A stretch of DNA of 64,000 bases from Fluviicoccus sp. (GTDB lineage Bacteria; Pseudomonadota; Gammaproteobacteria; Pseudomonadales; Moraxellaceae). Under the pieces are notes generated by a model. The model searched no databases, was not told the DNA's origin, and saw nothing but the letters and a program-made list of their open reading frames with translations. Position numbers and translations under genes: made by a program. Position 1 is the stretch's first letter; each line of letters opens with the position of its first letter. The stretch lies in NCBI RefSeq assembly GCF_030646115.1, contig NZ_JAUSMX010000009.1, positions 1-64,000 of the forward strand, in the 5' to 3' direction. Shown here one piece after another: positions 9,517-18,048 of the stretch.

Positions 9517-10587
9517 ATGTCCGATTTGTTGTCCCTGATTCGCCCCGAAATTCGGGAGCTAAGCGCTTACCATGTGGCTGATGCTGCCGGGTTGGTCAAG
9601 CTGGATGCCATGGAAAACCCTTATGAATGGGATATGTCCCTCAGGAATGCATGGCTGGAACACCTGAAAAGCGTCAACCTGAATCGGTATCCGCACCCGC
9701 ATGCTCCCGCCGTCAAGGCCGGTCTGCGCGAAGTCATGGATATCCCACCCGGCATGGAAATCATGCTCGGCAACGGTTCCGACGAAATCCTGCAAATCCT
9801 GTTGATGGCCTTGGCCCGGCCCGGCGCCACGGTGCTGGCGGTGGAGCCGTGCTTCGTGATGTATCGCTTCGTCGCACGGTTTGCCGGTATGGAATACGTG
9901 GGCGTTCCGCTGAATGATGATTTCAGTTTGCATACGGAAGCGGTTTTGGCGGCAATTGCTGTGCATCGCCCGGCTGTCATTTTTCTGGCCGAGCCCAACA
10001 ATCCCACCGGAAACAAATATGACCCGCAAGCGGTGAGGGCGATCATCGAGGCATCGCCCGGTTTCGTGGTGCTCGATGAAGCGTATTTGCCGTTTACAGA
10101 CGGTGATGCCATGCCCTTGTTGCAGGTGTATCCGAATGTGCTGGTGATGCGGACGCTGTCGAAGGTGGGTTTGGCAGGGCTGAGGTTGGGGTTTCTGGTC
10201 GGCCGACCGGATGTGCTGGGTGAGCTGGAAAAAATCCGCCTGCCTTACAATATCAATATCCTGAGCCAGGCCAGTGCCGAGTTCGCACTGGCGCATTATG
10301 CCGTGTTTCAGGAACAGGCAACCCGGATTCGGGCGGAGCGTTCCCGGTTGTTTGAGGGGTTGTCGCGTTTGCCGGGATGGAGCATTTTTCCTTCTGAGGC
10401 CAATTTCATTCTGGCCAGAACACCGGGCGGTCAGGCCAAGGCGATATTTGCCGCGTTGAAGGCGAAAGGTATTCTGATCAAGATTCTGGATGGCGCACAC
10501 CCCTTGCTGGGCGACTGCCTGCGTTTTACGGTCGGTTTGCCGGAAGAAAACGATGCCGTGCTGAAAATCTTGCAAGAGTTGTCGTGA
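9517..10587 (+). CDS. hisC: Histidinol-phosphate aminotransferase
   Basis: This 356-residue fold-type I PLP aminotransferase has the PLP lysine in TLSKVGLAGLRLGF, the substrate motif EPNNPTGN and a C-terminal arginine region CLRFTVGLPEEN. It makes histidinol phosphate from imidazole acetol phosphate. The ATG at 9517 follows TGGAGCG. It closes the murA-hisGDC group and is followed by a convergent hairpin. Confidence 0.95.
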   Translation: MSDLLSLIRPEIRELSAYHVADAAGLVKLDAMENPYEWDMSLRNAWLEHLKSVNLNRYPHPHAPAVKAGLREVMDIPPGMEIMLGNGSDEILQILLMALARPGATVLAVEPCFVMYRFVARFAGMEYVGVPLNDDFSLHTEAVLAAIAVHRPAVIFLAEPNNPTGNKYDPQAVRAIIEASPGFVVLDEAYLPFTDGDAMPLLQVYPNVLVMRTLSKVGLAGLRLGFLVGRPDVLGELEKIRLPYNINILSQASAEFALAHYAVFQEQATRIRAERSRLFEGLSRLPGWSIFPSEANFILARTPGGQAKAIFAALKAKGILIKILDGAHPLLGDCLRFTVGLPEENDAVLKILQELS

Positions 10588-10590
10588 GCT

Positions 10591-10631
10591 TGCCGAAGGT
10601 AGTACAGCCGTGGGCTGTATCACCTTCGGCA
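10591..10631 (+). terminator. Hairpin between convergent hisC and degS-like gene
   Basis: A long dyad (TGCCGAAGGT at 10591-10600 with its complement at 10622-10631) contains an inner 7-bp stem (10603-10609 with 10613-10619). It fills the space between the converging genes and could stop transcription from both sides. No clear T-run follows on either strand, so factor-independent termination is not certain. Confidence 0.6.
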
Positions 10632-10638
10632 CGCGGTA

Positions 10639-11796
10639 TTACTCCTCTGTGCGTTGATCGGCCTGAGGTCGTTTGGCCACTGTGACGACGATGTCGATTC
10701 CCCGACGCTCCCGCTTGAGGCGCACAGTGACACGGGAGTCCGGCTTGATGGCGCCGATGCGGTTGATCAGTTGGCCGGCATCCGTAACTTTCTGACCGTC
10801 AATGGTCAGGATGATGTCGCCGGATTGAATGCCTGCCTCGTCAGCCGGTCCGCCATGCACCACCCCGGCTATCTCGACGCCTGCCGTAACTTCCCCGACA
10901 CCGGCACTGAAGTTGCTGTCACCTTGTTTGACCTCAACTCCCAGCCAGCCCCGAACCACTTGCCCGTGCTGGATGATTTCCAGCATCACTTGCTGCGCCA
11001 GTTTTGCCGGGATGGCAAAACCGATGCCCAGAGAGCCGCCCGAGCGGGAGTAAATGGCGGAGTTGATACCCACCAGATTGCCCGCGACATCAATCAGCGC
11101 GCCGCCGGAGTTGCCCGGATTGATGGCGGCGTCGGTCTGGATGAAATCCTCATAGGTATTGATGCCCAGGCCGTTTCTCCCCAGTGCTGAAATGATGCCT
11201 TGCGTGACAGTCTGGCCGACACCGAACGGGTTGCCGATGGCCAGCACGACATCGCCCACCTGGTTAGGCGAGGCTTTGAAGGGCAGGGCCGGCAAATTCT
11301 TCAGATCAATCCGGATGACGGCCAGGTCACTTTCCGGGTCGGTGCCGATGACCTTGGCTTTGGCCTTGCGGCCATCGTGCAGGGCAACGATGATCTCCCC
11401 GGCCTGGCTGACGACGTGGTTGTTGGTGAGAATATAGCCATCGGTCGAGACGATTACGCCGGAGCCCAGCCCGGCATTGGTGTTGGGCGGTGCATCCGGA
11501 ACATTCTGGTTCTCAAAAAAGCGCCGGAAAAAGGGGTCATCCATCAGCGGGTGGCGCCGAGGCTTGACGGTTTCAGTGGTGTAGATGTTGACGACAGCCG
11601 GAGCCGCCACTCTGACGGTGTCTGCGTAGGACACAACCACCCCCTGATTTGCCGGCAAGATGGCCGGGCGCTCCTGGCTGAGGGCAACGGGCGGTGGATT
11701 ACTTTCGTTTGCAGCTTTTTCCTTGGGCTGGCAGCCGGAAAGTACCAGGATCAATGCCGAGCCGGTCAATAGGAGTCGGGTGGGATGCTTATTCAT
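10639..11796 (-). CDS. degS: DegS/AlgW-like trypsin-PDZ protease with lipoprotein signal
   Basis: The 385-residue serine protease has the triad His127 (TNNHVV), Asp157 (SDLAVIRID) and Ser230 (NPGNSGGAL), and one PDZ domain (about 275-370). One PDZ and the neighbours (hisC, nif3) match DegS/AlgW, which cleaves RseA/MucA to release the envelope stress sigma factor. DegS normally has an uncleaved membrane anchor; here the N-terminus looks like a lipoprotein signal with lipobox LSGC at residues 19-22, then Gln-Pro-Lys. The ATG at 11796 has AGGA upstream; a TTG two codons earlier is less likely. Confidence 0.88.
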   Translation of the reverse strand: MNKHPTRLLLTGSALILVLSGCQPKEKAANESNPPPVALSQERPAILPANQGVVVSYADTVRVAAPAVVNIYTTETVKPRRHPLMDDPFFRRFFENQNVPDAPPNTNAGLGSGVIVSTDGYILTNNHVVSQAGEIIVALHDGRKAKAKVIGTDPESDLAVIRIDLKNLPALPFKASPNQVGDVVLAIGNPFGVGQTVTQGIISALGRNGLGINTYEDFIQTDAAINPGNSGGALIDVAGNLVGINSAIYSRSGGSLGIGFAIPAKLAQQVMLEIIQHGQVVRGWLGVEVKQGDSNFSAGVGEVTAGVEIAGVVHGGPADEAGIQSGDIILTIDGQKVTDAGQLINRIGAIKPDSRVTVRLKRERRGIDIVVTVAKRPQADQRTEE

Positions 11797-11879
11797 ACAC
11801 AAGTCCTGTCGGCGGAATGCTGGGTGAATTATATTTAGGGACGGATGTGATCAGTGCAAGGCCTCTATCAGGAAATCGT

Positions 11880-12638
11880 ATGGCAACGTTAACGCAGGTT
11901 GTGAATCTGTTACAGGACACCCTCCAGCCCGGTTTCTACCAGGACTATTGCCCCAATGGCTTGCAGGTGGGTGGGCGTGAGGAAGTCAGGCTGGTGGTGT
12001 CCGGCGTCACGGCCTGTCAGGCGCTGATTGACGAGGCTGTGTGTTTGGGAGCGGATGCCCTTCTGGTTCACCACGGTTATTTCTGGAAAGGCGAGAGTCC
12101 CTGCATCACCGGTATGAAGATGAACCGGCTGAAAACCTTGCTGGTCAACGATATTTCATTGTTGGCTTATCATCTGCCTCTGGATGGGCACCCTGAGTAC
12201 GGTAATAACGTCCAGTTGGCAGCCAGATTGGGCTTGCCAGTCAGTGGGCTGTTGTATCCGGACAATCCGCGTCAGGTTGGAAATATTGCTGAACTGGATG
12301 CGGCCATCAGTGCGGAGGTCTTATCCAGCCGGCTGCATCAGGCGCTGGGCCGTGCGCCACTCTGGATCAGTGGTGGCCCTGAGCACATCCGCCGGATCGG
12401 ATTTTGTACAGGCGGTGCGCAAAGCTTCATTGAGCAGGCAGTGCTGATGGGTTGTGATGCCTATATCAGCGGTGAAATTTCCGAACCCACGGTCCATTTC
12501 GCCAGGGAGACGGGCATTCATTATTTTGCGGCCGGCCATCATGCGACGGAGCGTTATGGGGTGCAGGCGCTTGGCGCGCTTTTGGCCGAAAGATTGGGCA
12601 TTGAACACAGGTTTGTGGATATCGCCAATCCGGTTTGA
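11880..12638 (+). CDS. Nif3-like dinuclear metal-centre protein
   Basis: The 252-residue protein has the metal-binding motifs of the Nif3/YbgI family: LLVHHGYFWKGE, AYHLPLDGHPEYGNN and the C-terminal AAGHHATERYG. YbgI forms hexameric rings with two metal ions per subunit and has been called a GTP cyclohydrolase type 1-like protein, but its role is not settled. It is transcribed away from the degS-like gene. Upstream in-frame sequence overlaps degS antisense and was left out. Length agrees with the family (about 247). Confidence 0.9.
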   Translation: MATLTQVVNLLQDTLQPGFYQDYCPNGLQVGGREEVRLVVSGVTACQALIDEAVCLGADALLVHHGYFWKGESPCITGMKMNRLKTLLVNDISLLAYHLPLDGHPEYGNNVQLAARLGLPVSGLLYPDNPRQVGNIAELDAAISAEVLSSRLHQALGRAPLWISGGPEHIRRIGFCTGGAQSFIEQAVLMGCDAYISGEISEPTVHFARETGIHYFAAGHHATERYGVQALGALLAERLGIEHRFVDIANPV

Positions 12639-12659
12639 TGATGGTCGTCAGGCCGCGAT

Positions 12660-13709
12660 TTACAGACGGATGAGAAAAGCCGTTACTTCCTCGCGGTCAT
12701 GATACAGCTGCTTCACCTGTAGCCGGTACTTCACGCGCCCGCGCGACAGGATATCGTCCATCAACTCCAGGCAGCGCTCCAGTTCCTCAAAGCGCTTCTT
12801 CATGGGCAGCTTGAGATTGAAGACGGCGCGCTGCGCATCGCCGTCCGCAATCCAGGCGGCAATGGTCTGCGCCACTCGCGCCGGGCTTTCAATCATGTCG
12901 CAAACCAGCCAGGTTACCGGGCGTTCCGGCCGGAAATGGAAGCCATCCACCCGCAGGTGTTCCACCTGGCCGCTTTGCATCAGCGTCTTGTCCATGGGTC
13001 CATTGTCGATAGCGGTGACTTGCAATCCCCGTTTGACCAACTGCCAGGTCCAGCCGCCCGGCGCCGCGCCGAGGTCAACCGCCGTCAAGCCTTCCCGCAG
13101 CCATTCATCGCGCTCGGCTTGATCCATGAATGTGAGAAACGCTTCTTCCAGCTTCAGGGTGGAACGGCTTGGCGCTTCACGGGGAAATTTCAGGCGCAGG
13201 ATGCCTTGGGGCCAAGGAGCCGAATTATCCGGCATTGAATAGCCGATATAGACGTTGGCGGAATCCAGGAAAAACAAATGCAGGGTGCGAGTGGCTTTAT
13301 TGCGCAGAATACCGCGCTTGTCGAGCACCGATTTCAGGGTGTTGCCAAACGCCTTGAAGAACCCGCTGAGGCCATTGCCGTCGTTGGTGTCCGGGCTTTC
13401 CAGCACCAGTTCGCGAAAAGCTTGGCCGCTTAGGCGCGTAACCAGCGGGGTGATGCGGTCCTGCGGGTCCAGGGTAAGCGGCTCGCTGTCAGGCAGGAAT
13501 ATCAATTGCCGGGCGAATACCAGATCGGTCCAGCGGGGAGCGGATGGGCCGTCCTGCGGTAATTCCTCTCCACAAAAGAGAACATGGGCGCTATCGGGCC
13601 GCCCTTTGGCGAAACCGTTCCAGCCCTTACGTGCGGCGTGATGCTGTAATTCGGAAGCGGCTTCTTTTTCGAAGCCCGGCCGGCAGTAAATCAGATAAGC
13701 GTTGGTCAT
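12660..13709 (-). CDS. rlmM: 23S rRNA (cytidine-2498-2'-O)-methyltransferase RlmM
   Basis: The 349-residue protein matches RlmM, with the S-adenosylmethionine motif DLGAAPGGWTWQLVKRG and the C-terminal catalytic region AVFNLKLPMKKRFEE. An N-terminal THUMP-like domain precedes the Rossmann domain. It methylates C2498 in the peptidyltransferase centre of 23S rRNA. It converges with the nif3-like gene, and the two stops are about 20 bases apart. The PLP-enzyme gene lies just upstream on the same strand. Confidence 0.93.
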   Translation of the reverse strand: MTNAYLIYCRPGFEKEAASELQHHAARKGWNGFAKGRPDSAHVLFCGEELPQDGPSAPRWTDLVFARQLIFLPDSEPLTLDPQDRITPLVTRLSGQAFRELVLESPDTNDGNGLSGFFKAFGNTLKSVLDKRGILRNKATRTLHLFFLDSANVYIGYSMPDNSAPWPQGILRLKFPREAPSRSTLKLEEAFLTFMDQAERDEWLREGLTAVDLGAAPGGWTWQLVKRGLQVTAIDNGPMDKTLMQSGQVEHLRVDGFHFRPERPVTWLVCDMIESPARVAQTIAAWIADGDAQRAVFNLKLPMKKRFEELERCLELMDDILSRGRVKYRLQVKQLYHDREEVTAFLIRL

Positions 13710-13721
13710 TGGGCTCTTTTG

Positions 13722-14765
13722 TCATGTTTGAAGGATGCGGGTCAGTGGCGGGCTGAGCGGGTGGCGGGTTGTCGCGGTCGGGAGGTTTCCCATGGGTCGG
13801 GAGTTAAAAGTATTCCAGAATAACACTGGACCCTGACAGGCATCCAAACGATCAAGGAAGCAGGCGGCAGCTTTGCCGGTATAGGTCTGTTCCAGTTTGA
13901 TATCATGATCATCGTCAAAGCGCCGGATGGCGGCCAAAGCTTCCGGCGTGGATTCGCCGTAGCCCGGTCCATAATACGTATCGAGCAGGACGGGGCGCGG
14001 GGGAGGGAAGGCTATACCCCCCGGCAGATGCTTGCTCAGGAACACATGAGCGGTGCGGATCTGGCTGAAAACCGTGTCCGGGGTGCAGGCCGGGATCAGG
14101 CCCAGGCGAGCGGGGGCAACGCGAACCCCGACAACCCGGGTTTGCATGCCGGCGAGTCGGCAGCCCAAAGTCAGTCCCGCCAAGGTTGAGCCGGAACCCA
14201 CTGGAATCACTATTTCCTCCGGTTCAGGTAACTGTCCTTCCGCAATCTGCGCCTTCAATTCAAACGCAGCATTGACATAGGCGTAAGTTGCCGCCGGATT
14301 GGCGCATCCCGCAAAGAGAAAGTAGTGATCCGGCAACAAGCGCCGGGGATGCAGGTAAAAGCGTAGGGCTGTCTGGAAAAGGCTGCCGCAATAATCAAGT
14401 TTGGCTCCCAACTGCTGCATGGCCAGCAGGTTGGCGCGAACAATGGCGCTGGGTGGCTGGTCGAACAACAGCACCCGGCAGCGTATACCTTCCTGATGGC
14501 AAGCGAGAGCCGTGGCCAAACCGGCGTTGGTGCCGACAGCGCCAAAAGTGATGACTTCGCGAACCTGCCGCTGCCGCCATTCGCCGATAATGAATTCCAG
14601 TTTGCGGATTTTGTTGCCGCCATAGAGCGGATGCGTCAGATCATCATGCTTGACCCAAGCCTGACCATGGCTGTCCAAGGCGCTAACCGGTGTTGGCAGG
14701 GCAGCAATACCGGCACAAGGCAAAACACCCTGAAGGGACGGGTATTGCTGGAGTAACGGGTGCAT
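13722..14765 (-). CDS. PLP enzyme of the ACC deaminase / D-cysteine desulfhydrase family
   Basis: The 347-residue fold-type II PLP enzyme has the Schiff-base lysine in HPLYGGNKIRKLEF, the asparagine region TFGAVGTNAGLATALA and the phosphate loop VPVGSGSTLAG. These place it with 1-aminocyclopropane-1-carboxylate deaminase and D-cysteine desulfhydrase. The substrate cannot be told from sequence alone; a desulfhydrase-type activity is more likely in a general housekeeping setting. It ends 13 bases before rlmM and may be co-transcribed with it. Confidence 0.8.
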   Translation of the reverse strand: MHPLLQQYPSLQGVLPCAGIAALPTPVSALDSHGQAWVKHDDLTHPLYGGNKIRKLEFIIGEWRQRQVREVITFGAVGTNAGLATALACHQEGIRCRVLLFDQPPSAIVRANLLAMQQLGAKLDYCGSLFQTALRFYLHPRRLLPDHYFLFAGCANPAATYAYVNAAFELKAQIAEGQLPEPEEIVIPVGSGSTLAGLTLGCRLAGMQTRVVGVRVAPARLGLIPACTPDTVFSQIRTAHVFLSKHLPGGIAFPPPRPVLLDTYYGPGYGESTPEALAAIRRFDDDHDIKLEQTYTGKAAACFLDRLDACQGPVLFWNTFNSRPMGNLPTATTRHPLSPPLTRILQT

Positions 14766-14784
14766 GCGGGCGGCTGCCTCCGGT

Positions 14785-15231
14785 TTATTTCAGGCCGAAC
14801 TCTTCGTCGAGTGTGCCTTTGTCCTCCGGACTCTTGGTGGCATAGTCGCGGGGAGGCATTACGCTGGCCAGAAACTTGTCGTCATTTAGCATGGCCGGGT
14901 GGGGAAAGGCGTCTTGCGGAGCTTCCAGGCCGATGAAGGCGTTGGCGGGATTAGCCCCGGCATGGCGCTGGTTGTCAGCGCAGAGGTCGCGGGCGCCACG
15001 TTGAAGGTGGTCATGGGTCTCGCGATAGGCGTTGGTCAGGTTGTTGACCAATTGTGCCGTATGGGCGAAGTGTCCGGTGACTGCCTGCTGGTAGCTTTCA
15101 TACTTGCCCTGCAGCGCCGTCAGATGGTTTTCCAGCTCACGCACCCGGTTATCGTTGTTCTTGTAGAACAGGAAAGCGTAGCCCAGCGCAAAGCCCAGCG
15201 CAAAAACGACCAGGTATCCCAGCCACACCAT
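14785..15231 (-). CDS. zapG: ZapG/YhcB-like membrane protein (DUF1043)
   Basis: This 148-residue protein has one N-terminal transmembrane helix (about 2-22), a coiled-coil segment (about 28-75) and a polar C-terminal tail, the layout of YhcB/ZapG. That family links cell envelope synthesis and division. The ATG at 15231 is preferred over one five codons earlier because GGAGGG lies six bases upstream of it. It runs divergently from the hydrolase-zapE pair, as yhcB does beside zapE in enterobacteria. Confidence 0.82.
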   Translation of the reverse strand: MVWLGYLVVFALGFALGYAFLFYKNNDNRVRELENHLTALQGKYESYQQAVTGHFAHTAQLVNNLTNAYRETHDHLQRGARDLCADNQRHAGANPANAFIGLEAPQDAFPHPAMLNDDKFLASVMPPRDYATKSPEDKGTLDEEFGLK

Positions 15232-15262
15232 GTTCCACCCTCCCATACTGCCCGTGCTGTAA

Positions 15263-15292
15263 TTGTTGGCGATTGGCTTGCCAGTCTATAAC
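15263..15292 (+). promoter_or_regulatory. Possible promoter for hydrolase-zapE
   Basis: TATAAC at 15287-15292 is a good -10 element. TTGTTG at 15263-15268 is a -35 candidate with an 18-base spacer. It lies in the gap between divergent zapG and the hydrolase, about 33 bases before the chosen start codon. Consensus matching only. Confidence 0.45.
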
Positions 15293-15324
15293 ATTCGCAC
15301 TGAAAATGATTGCCGAGTCCGCAA

Positions 15325-15942
15325 ATGTCTGTATCCAGTCATGTTCCGGGGCCAGTCGGTCCCCTGCAAGTCCGCTTCACCCTACCACCGAACCCCAAAG
15401 GCGGGCAAGTGGCGGTCATTTGTCACCCGCATCCGCTTCATGAAGGCAACATGAACAACAAGGTAGTGAGCACTCTGGAGCGCGCTTGCCGGGATTCCGG
15501 GCTGCCGGTTGCCGTGTTCAACTTCCGTGGGGTTGGCGAGAGCGCCGGAGTGCATGATCATGCGGTGGGTGAAATTGATGACTGTCTGGCGGTCATTGAC
15601 TGGGCTGTCAGGGAGGCCGGAGCGTCGTCGCTGGTGCTGGGAGGGTTTTCCTTCGGATCCTATGTGGCGGCGGCGGCATCCACGCGTCTGCAGCCGGGCC
15701 TGAAGCTTCGTCAATTGTTACTGATCGCGCCGCCGGTTCATCATTATCCGATGGCTTCGCTCGGTTTGACTCCGGATACGCTAGTGGTTCAGGGCGATGC
15801 AGACGAAATAGTGCCGCCGGAAGCGGTGTATGCCTGGGCGGGCCAGGCCGGGCTGCTGGTGGAGCGCCTGTCCGGCTGCTCGCATTTTTTTCATGGCCGA
15901 CTGCCTGAACTCAAGCAAATTGTGGTGAACCAACTGATATGA
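15325..15942 (+). CDS. Alpha/beta hydrolase (YcfP/dienelactone-type)
   Basis: The 205-residue protein is an alpha/beta hydrolase with oxyanion-region motif ICHPHPLHEG, FNFRGVGES, the nucleophile elbow GGFSFGSYVAA, a late acidic residue in QGDADEIVPP and a histidine in CSHFFHG. The substrate is unknown. The ATG at 15325 is taken; a TTG five codons earlier is possible. Its stop overlaps the zapE start as ATGA, so they are coupled. Confidence 0.85.
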   Translation: MSVSSHVPGPVGPLQVRFTLPPNPKGGQVAVICHPHPLHEGNMNNKVVSTLERACRDSGLPVAVFNFRGVGESAGVHDHAVGEIDDCLAVIDWAVREAGASSLVLGGFSFGSYVAAAASTRLQPGLKLRQLLLIAPPVHHYPMASLGLTPDTLVVQGDADEIVPPEAVYAWAGQAGLLVERLSGCSHFFHGRLPELKQIVVNQLI

Positions 15943-17051
15943 CCGATCCCTTGCTGAATCCGCGTCAAAAATACCTGAAGGATGTCGACAGCGGCGAATT
16001 CAAGCCCGATGAGGCCCAAGCGGCGGCGGTGGAGGCGTTGCAGCGTATCTGGGAGGCGCTGGAGGCTCGTTATCAGGCCTCGCAGACCAAGCGTGGGCTG
16101 GCGCGGCGCAAGCTGGCCAAGGAGTCCCTGTTGCCTGTGCAGGGGCTTTACCTGTGGGGCGGGGTTGGGCGCGGCAAAACCTATCTGATGGATTTGTTTT
16201 TTGATGCCTTGCCGTTCCGCCGTAAAATGCGCATGCATTTCCATCGCTTCATGCAGCGGGTGCATCAGGAGTTGCGGACTTTGTCCGGCGAGTCCGACCC
16301 TCTGGAAAAAGTGGCAGACCGGATTCGTGCGGAGGCCGTCGTGATTTGTTTCGACGAGTTCTTCGTCTCCAATATCACCGATGCCATGATTCTCAAGAAT
16401 CTGTTCGAGGCGCTGTTTGCGCGAGGTGTGACTCTGGTGGCAACCAGTAATATCGTGCCCGAAAGACTCTACGAGAACGGCCTGCAGCGTGACCGATTCC
16501 TGCCCGCCATTGCCATGGTGCAGCGGTTCTGCCAGGTGCTGAATGTGGATTCCGGCATCGATTACCGCCTGCGGGTGTTGACGCATGTCGAGTTGTATCA
16601 TTCGCCGCTGGATGCGCAAGCAAATGCCAGCCTGCAGCGCAGTTTCAGTGAGTTGTCTCATGGCGCCCATGTTTACGAAGGGGATTTCCTGGTGAATGAA
16701 CGGGTGGTCCGGGTGAAAGCGCGTACCGATGATGTGCTCTGGTGCGAGTTTGACGAGTTGTGCGAGATGCCGCGCAGCGCCCAGGACTACATTGAGTTGG
16801 CCCGGGAATATCACACGGTGCTGGTGAGTAATGTGCCGCAAATGGGGGAGTTGCGCGACAATGCCGCCCGCCGTTTCATCAACATGATTGATGAGTTTTA
16901 TGATCGCCAAGTGAAAGTGATTTTGTCGGCAGAAGCGCCGATTGCCGAGATCTACACCCGGGGACGGCTGAACTTTGAAATTCGCCGCACCCAAAGCCGG
17001 TTACAGGAAATGCAGTCACTGGAGTATCTGCAACTGCCCCATTTGCCGTAA
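15939..17051 (+). CDS. zapE: ZapE, AFG1-like division ATPase
   Basis: The 370-residue AFG1/ZapE family protein has Walker A GGVGRGKTYLMD (about 69-80), Walker B VVICFDEFFVSN and the C-terminal ATPase portion RFINMIDEFYDR. In E. coli ZapE acts on FtsZ rings during late constriction and at low oxygen. It is coupled to the upstream hydrolase. Length agrees with the family (about 375). Confidence 0.94.
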   Translation: MTDPLLNPRQKYLKDVDSGEFKPDEAQAAAVEALQRIWEALEARYQASQTKRGLARRKLAKESLLPVQGLYLWGGVGRGKTYLMDLFFDALPFRRKMRMHFHRFMQRVHQELRTLSGESDPLEKVADRIRAEAVVICFDEFFVSNITDAMILKNLFEALFARGVTLVATSNIVPERLYENGLQRDRFLPAIAMVQRFCQVLNVDSGIDYRLRVLTHVELYHSPLDAQANASLQRSFSELSHGAHVYEGDFLVNERVVRVKARTDDVLWCEFDELCEMPRSAQDYIELAREYHTVLVSNVPQMGELRDNAARRFINMIDEFYDRQVKVILSAEAPIAEIYTRGRLNFEIRRTQSRLQEMQSLEYLQLPHLP

Positions 17052-17081
17052 GGTAGAAGCAGCAAAGCATGGGGTGCAGCA

Positions 17082-17879
17082 ATGATGAGCTATGAAGATC
17101 AGCAGCGGCAGGCCGTTGCCGCCTGGAGTCGTCAATCACCGGGGCGTCTGACGGCGCTGATGTCCTCGGGCCTGGCGCCGGTGGCGTATCTGGTGGACAA
17201 GATTGTTCCCCCGGCTGCGATTCACTCAGCGCTGGAGGCTGCCTGCAGCCTGGGTGAGCGGCTGACGACTCCGTCAGTCATTCTTCAAAAGTCCGGCGTC
17301 AGCAAGATTGCGGATTTACAACAGGCCGGGCTGGAAATATGCGATGATCTCGCCGACAGCGTTCATGATCGCGCCATCGCCATGGCGGCGGCAGAAGGCG
17401 GATTGACAGGCGCCGCCGGTCTGGCCGGTATTGCTCTGGATATTCCGGGTTTGATGACGCTGTCGCTGCGCACAATTTACCAGACCGGGCTTTGTTACGG
17501 TTTTGAGTTAAAGGGAGAGGAAGGGCGGCACTTGGCTTTGAAGATTTTCAGCCTTGCCAGCGCCAATTCACTCAAGGAAAAAGAGGCCGCCTTAGTCAGT
17601 CTGGTGGCGATGCGGCAGATGCTGTTGCAGCAATCCTGGAGTCAGATCCAGAGCGCAGCCACGACCGCGCTCGGCAAGGAAGCGGTGGTGATTGCGTTGC
17701 GCGATGTCGCCCGCCAGCTGGGCGTCAACCTGACCAAACGCAAGGCGGTCAATGTGGTGCCTGTCATCGGCGCCGCCATTGGCGCCGCCATCAATGCGGG
17801 CTTTGTCAAGGATGTAGGATGGGCGGCCCGGCGTACTTTCCAGGAGATGCGGCTGGCGGACCCAGATATTCTGGCATGA
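17082..17879 (+). CDS. EcsC-family protein
   Basis: The 265-residue protein resembles the EcsC family: a central Gly/Ala-rich hydrophobic stretch (AAAEGGLTGAAGLAGIALDI), the segment RTIYQTGLCYGFE, and a C-terminal hydrophobic PVIGAAIGAAINAGFVKDVG. In Bacillus EcsC sits with an ABC exporter, but here there is no such transporter. Its role is unknown. Two ATGs (17082, 17085) stand at the start. It lies between zapE and the ribosomal protein operon. Confidence 0.75.
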   Translation: MMSYEDQQRQAVAAWSRQSPGRLTALMSSGLAPVAYLVDKIVPPAAIHSALEAACSLGERLTTPSVILQKSGVSKIADLQQAGLEICDDLADSVHDRAIAMAAAEGGLTGAAGLAGIALDIPGLMTLSLRTIYQTGLCYGFELKGEEGRHLALKIFSLASANSLKEKEAALVSLVAMRQMLLQQSWSQIQSAATTALGKEAVVIALRDVARQLGVNLTKRKAVNVVPVIGAAIGAAINAGFVKDVGWAARRTFQEMRLADPDILA

Positions 17880-17958
17880 CGGTACGTCCGTGACCGTCAT
17901 TTATTGACAGGGCCGGAATTTAAATTTGCGTTTTAATGAAATACCGGCCTGCGGGCTG

Positions 17959-17987
17959 TTGTCAAAGCGGCGGGCGTTGAGTAAGAT
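17959..17987 (+). promoter_or_regulatory. Promoter of rplM-rpsI
   Basis: TTGTCA (17959-17964) and TAAGAT (17982-17987) are separated by exactly 17 bases, a good sigma70-type promoter. It lies about 60 bases upstream of rplM, which leaves a leader that contains a hairpin. A GCGGCGGGCG tract in the spacer may act as a discriminator-like GC block. Confidence 0.65.
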
Positions 17988-18003
17988 TCACACCCTATTT
18001 TTG

Positions 18004-18021
18004 CAGGGCGATTTTGCCCTG
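18004..18021 (+). promoter_or_regulatory. Hairpin in the rplM leader
   Basis: CAGGGC (18004-18009) pairs with GCCCTG (18016-18021) around a GATTTT loop, about ten bases after the expected transcription start. The rplM-rpsI operon of E. coli is controlled by L13 binding its own leader. This stem may be the equivalent site, but that is inferred. Confidence 0.4.
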
Positions 18022-18048
18022 TGTACACTTGCATAAAGGCGTTGTAAC

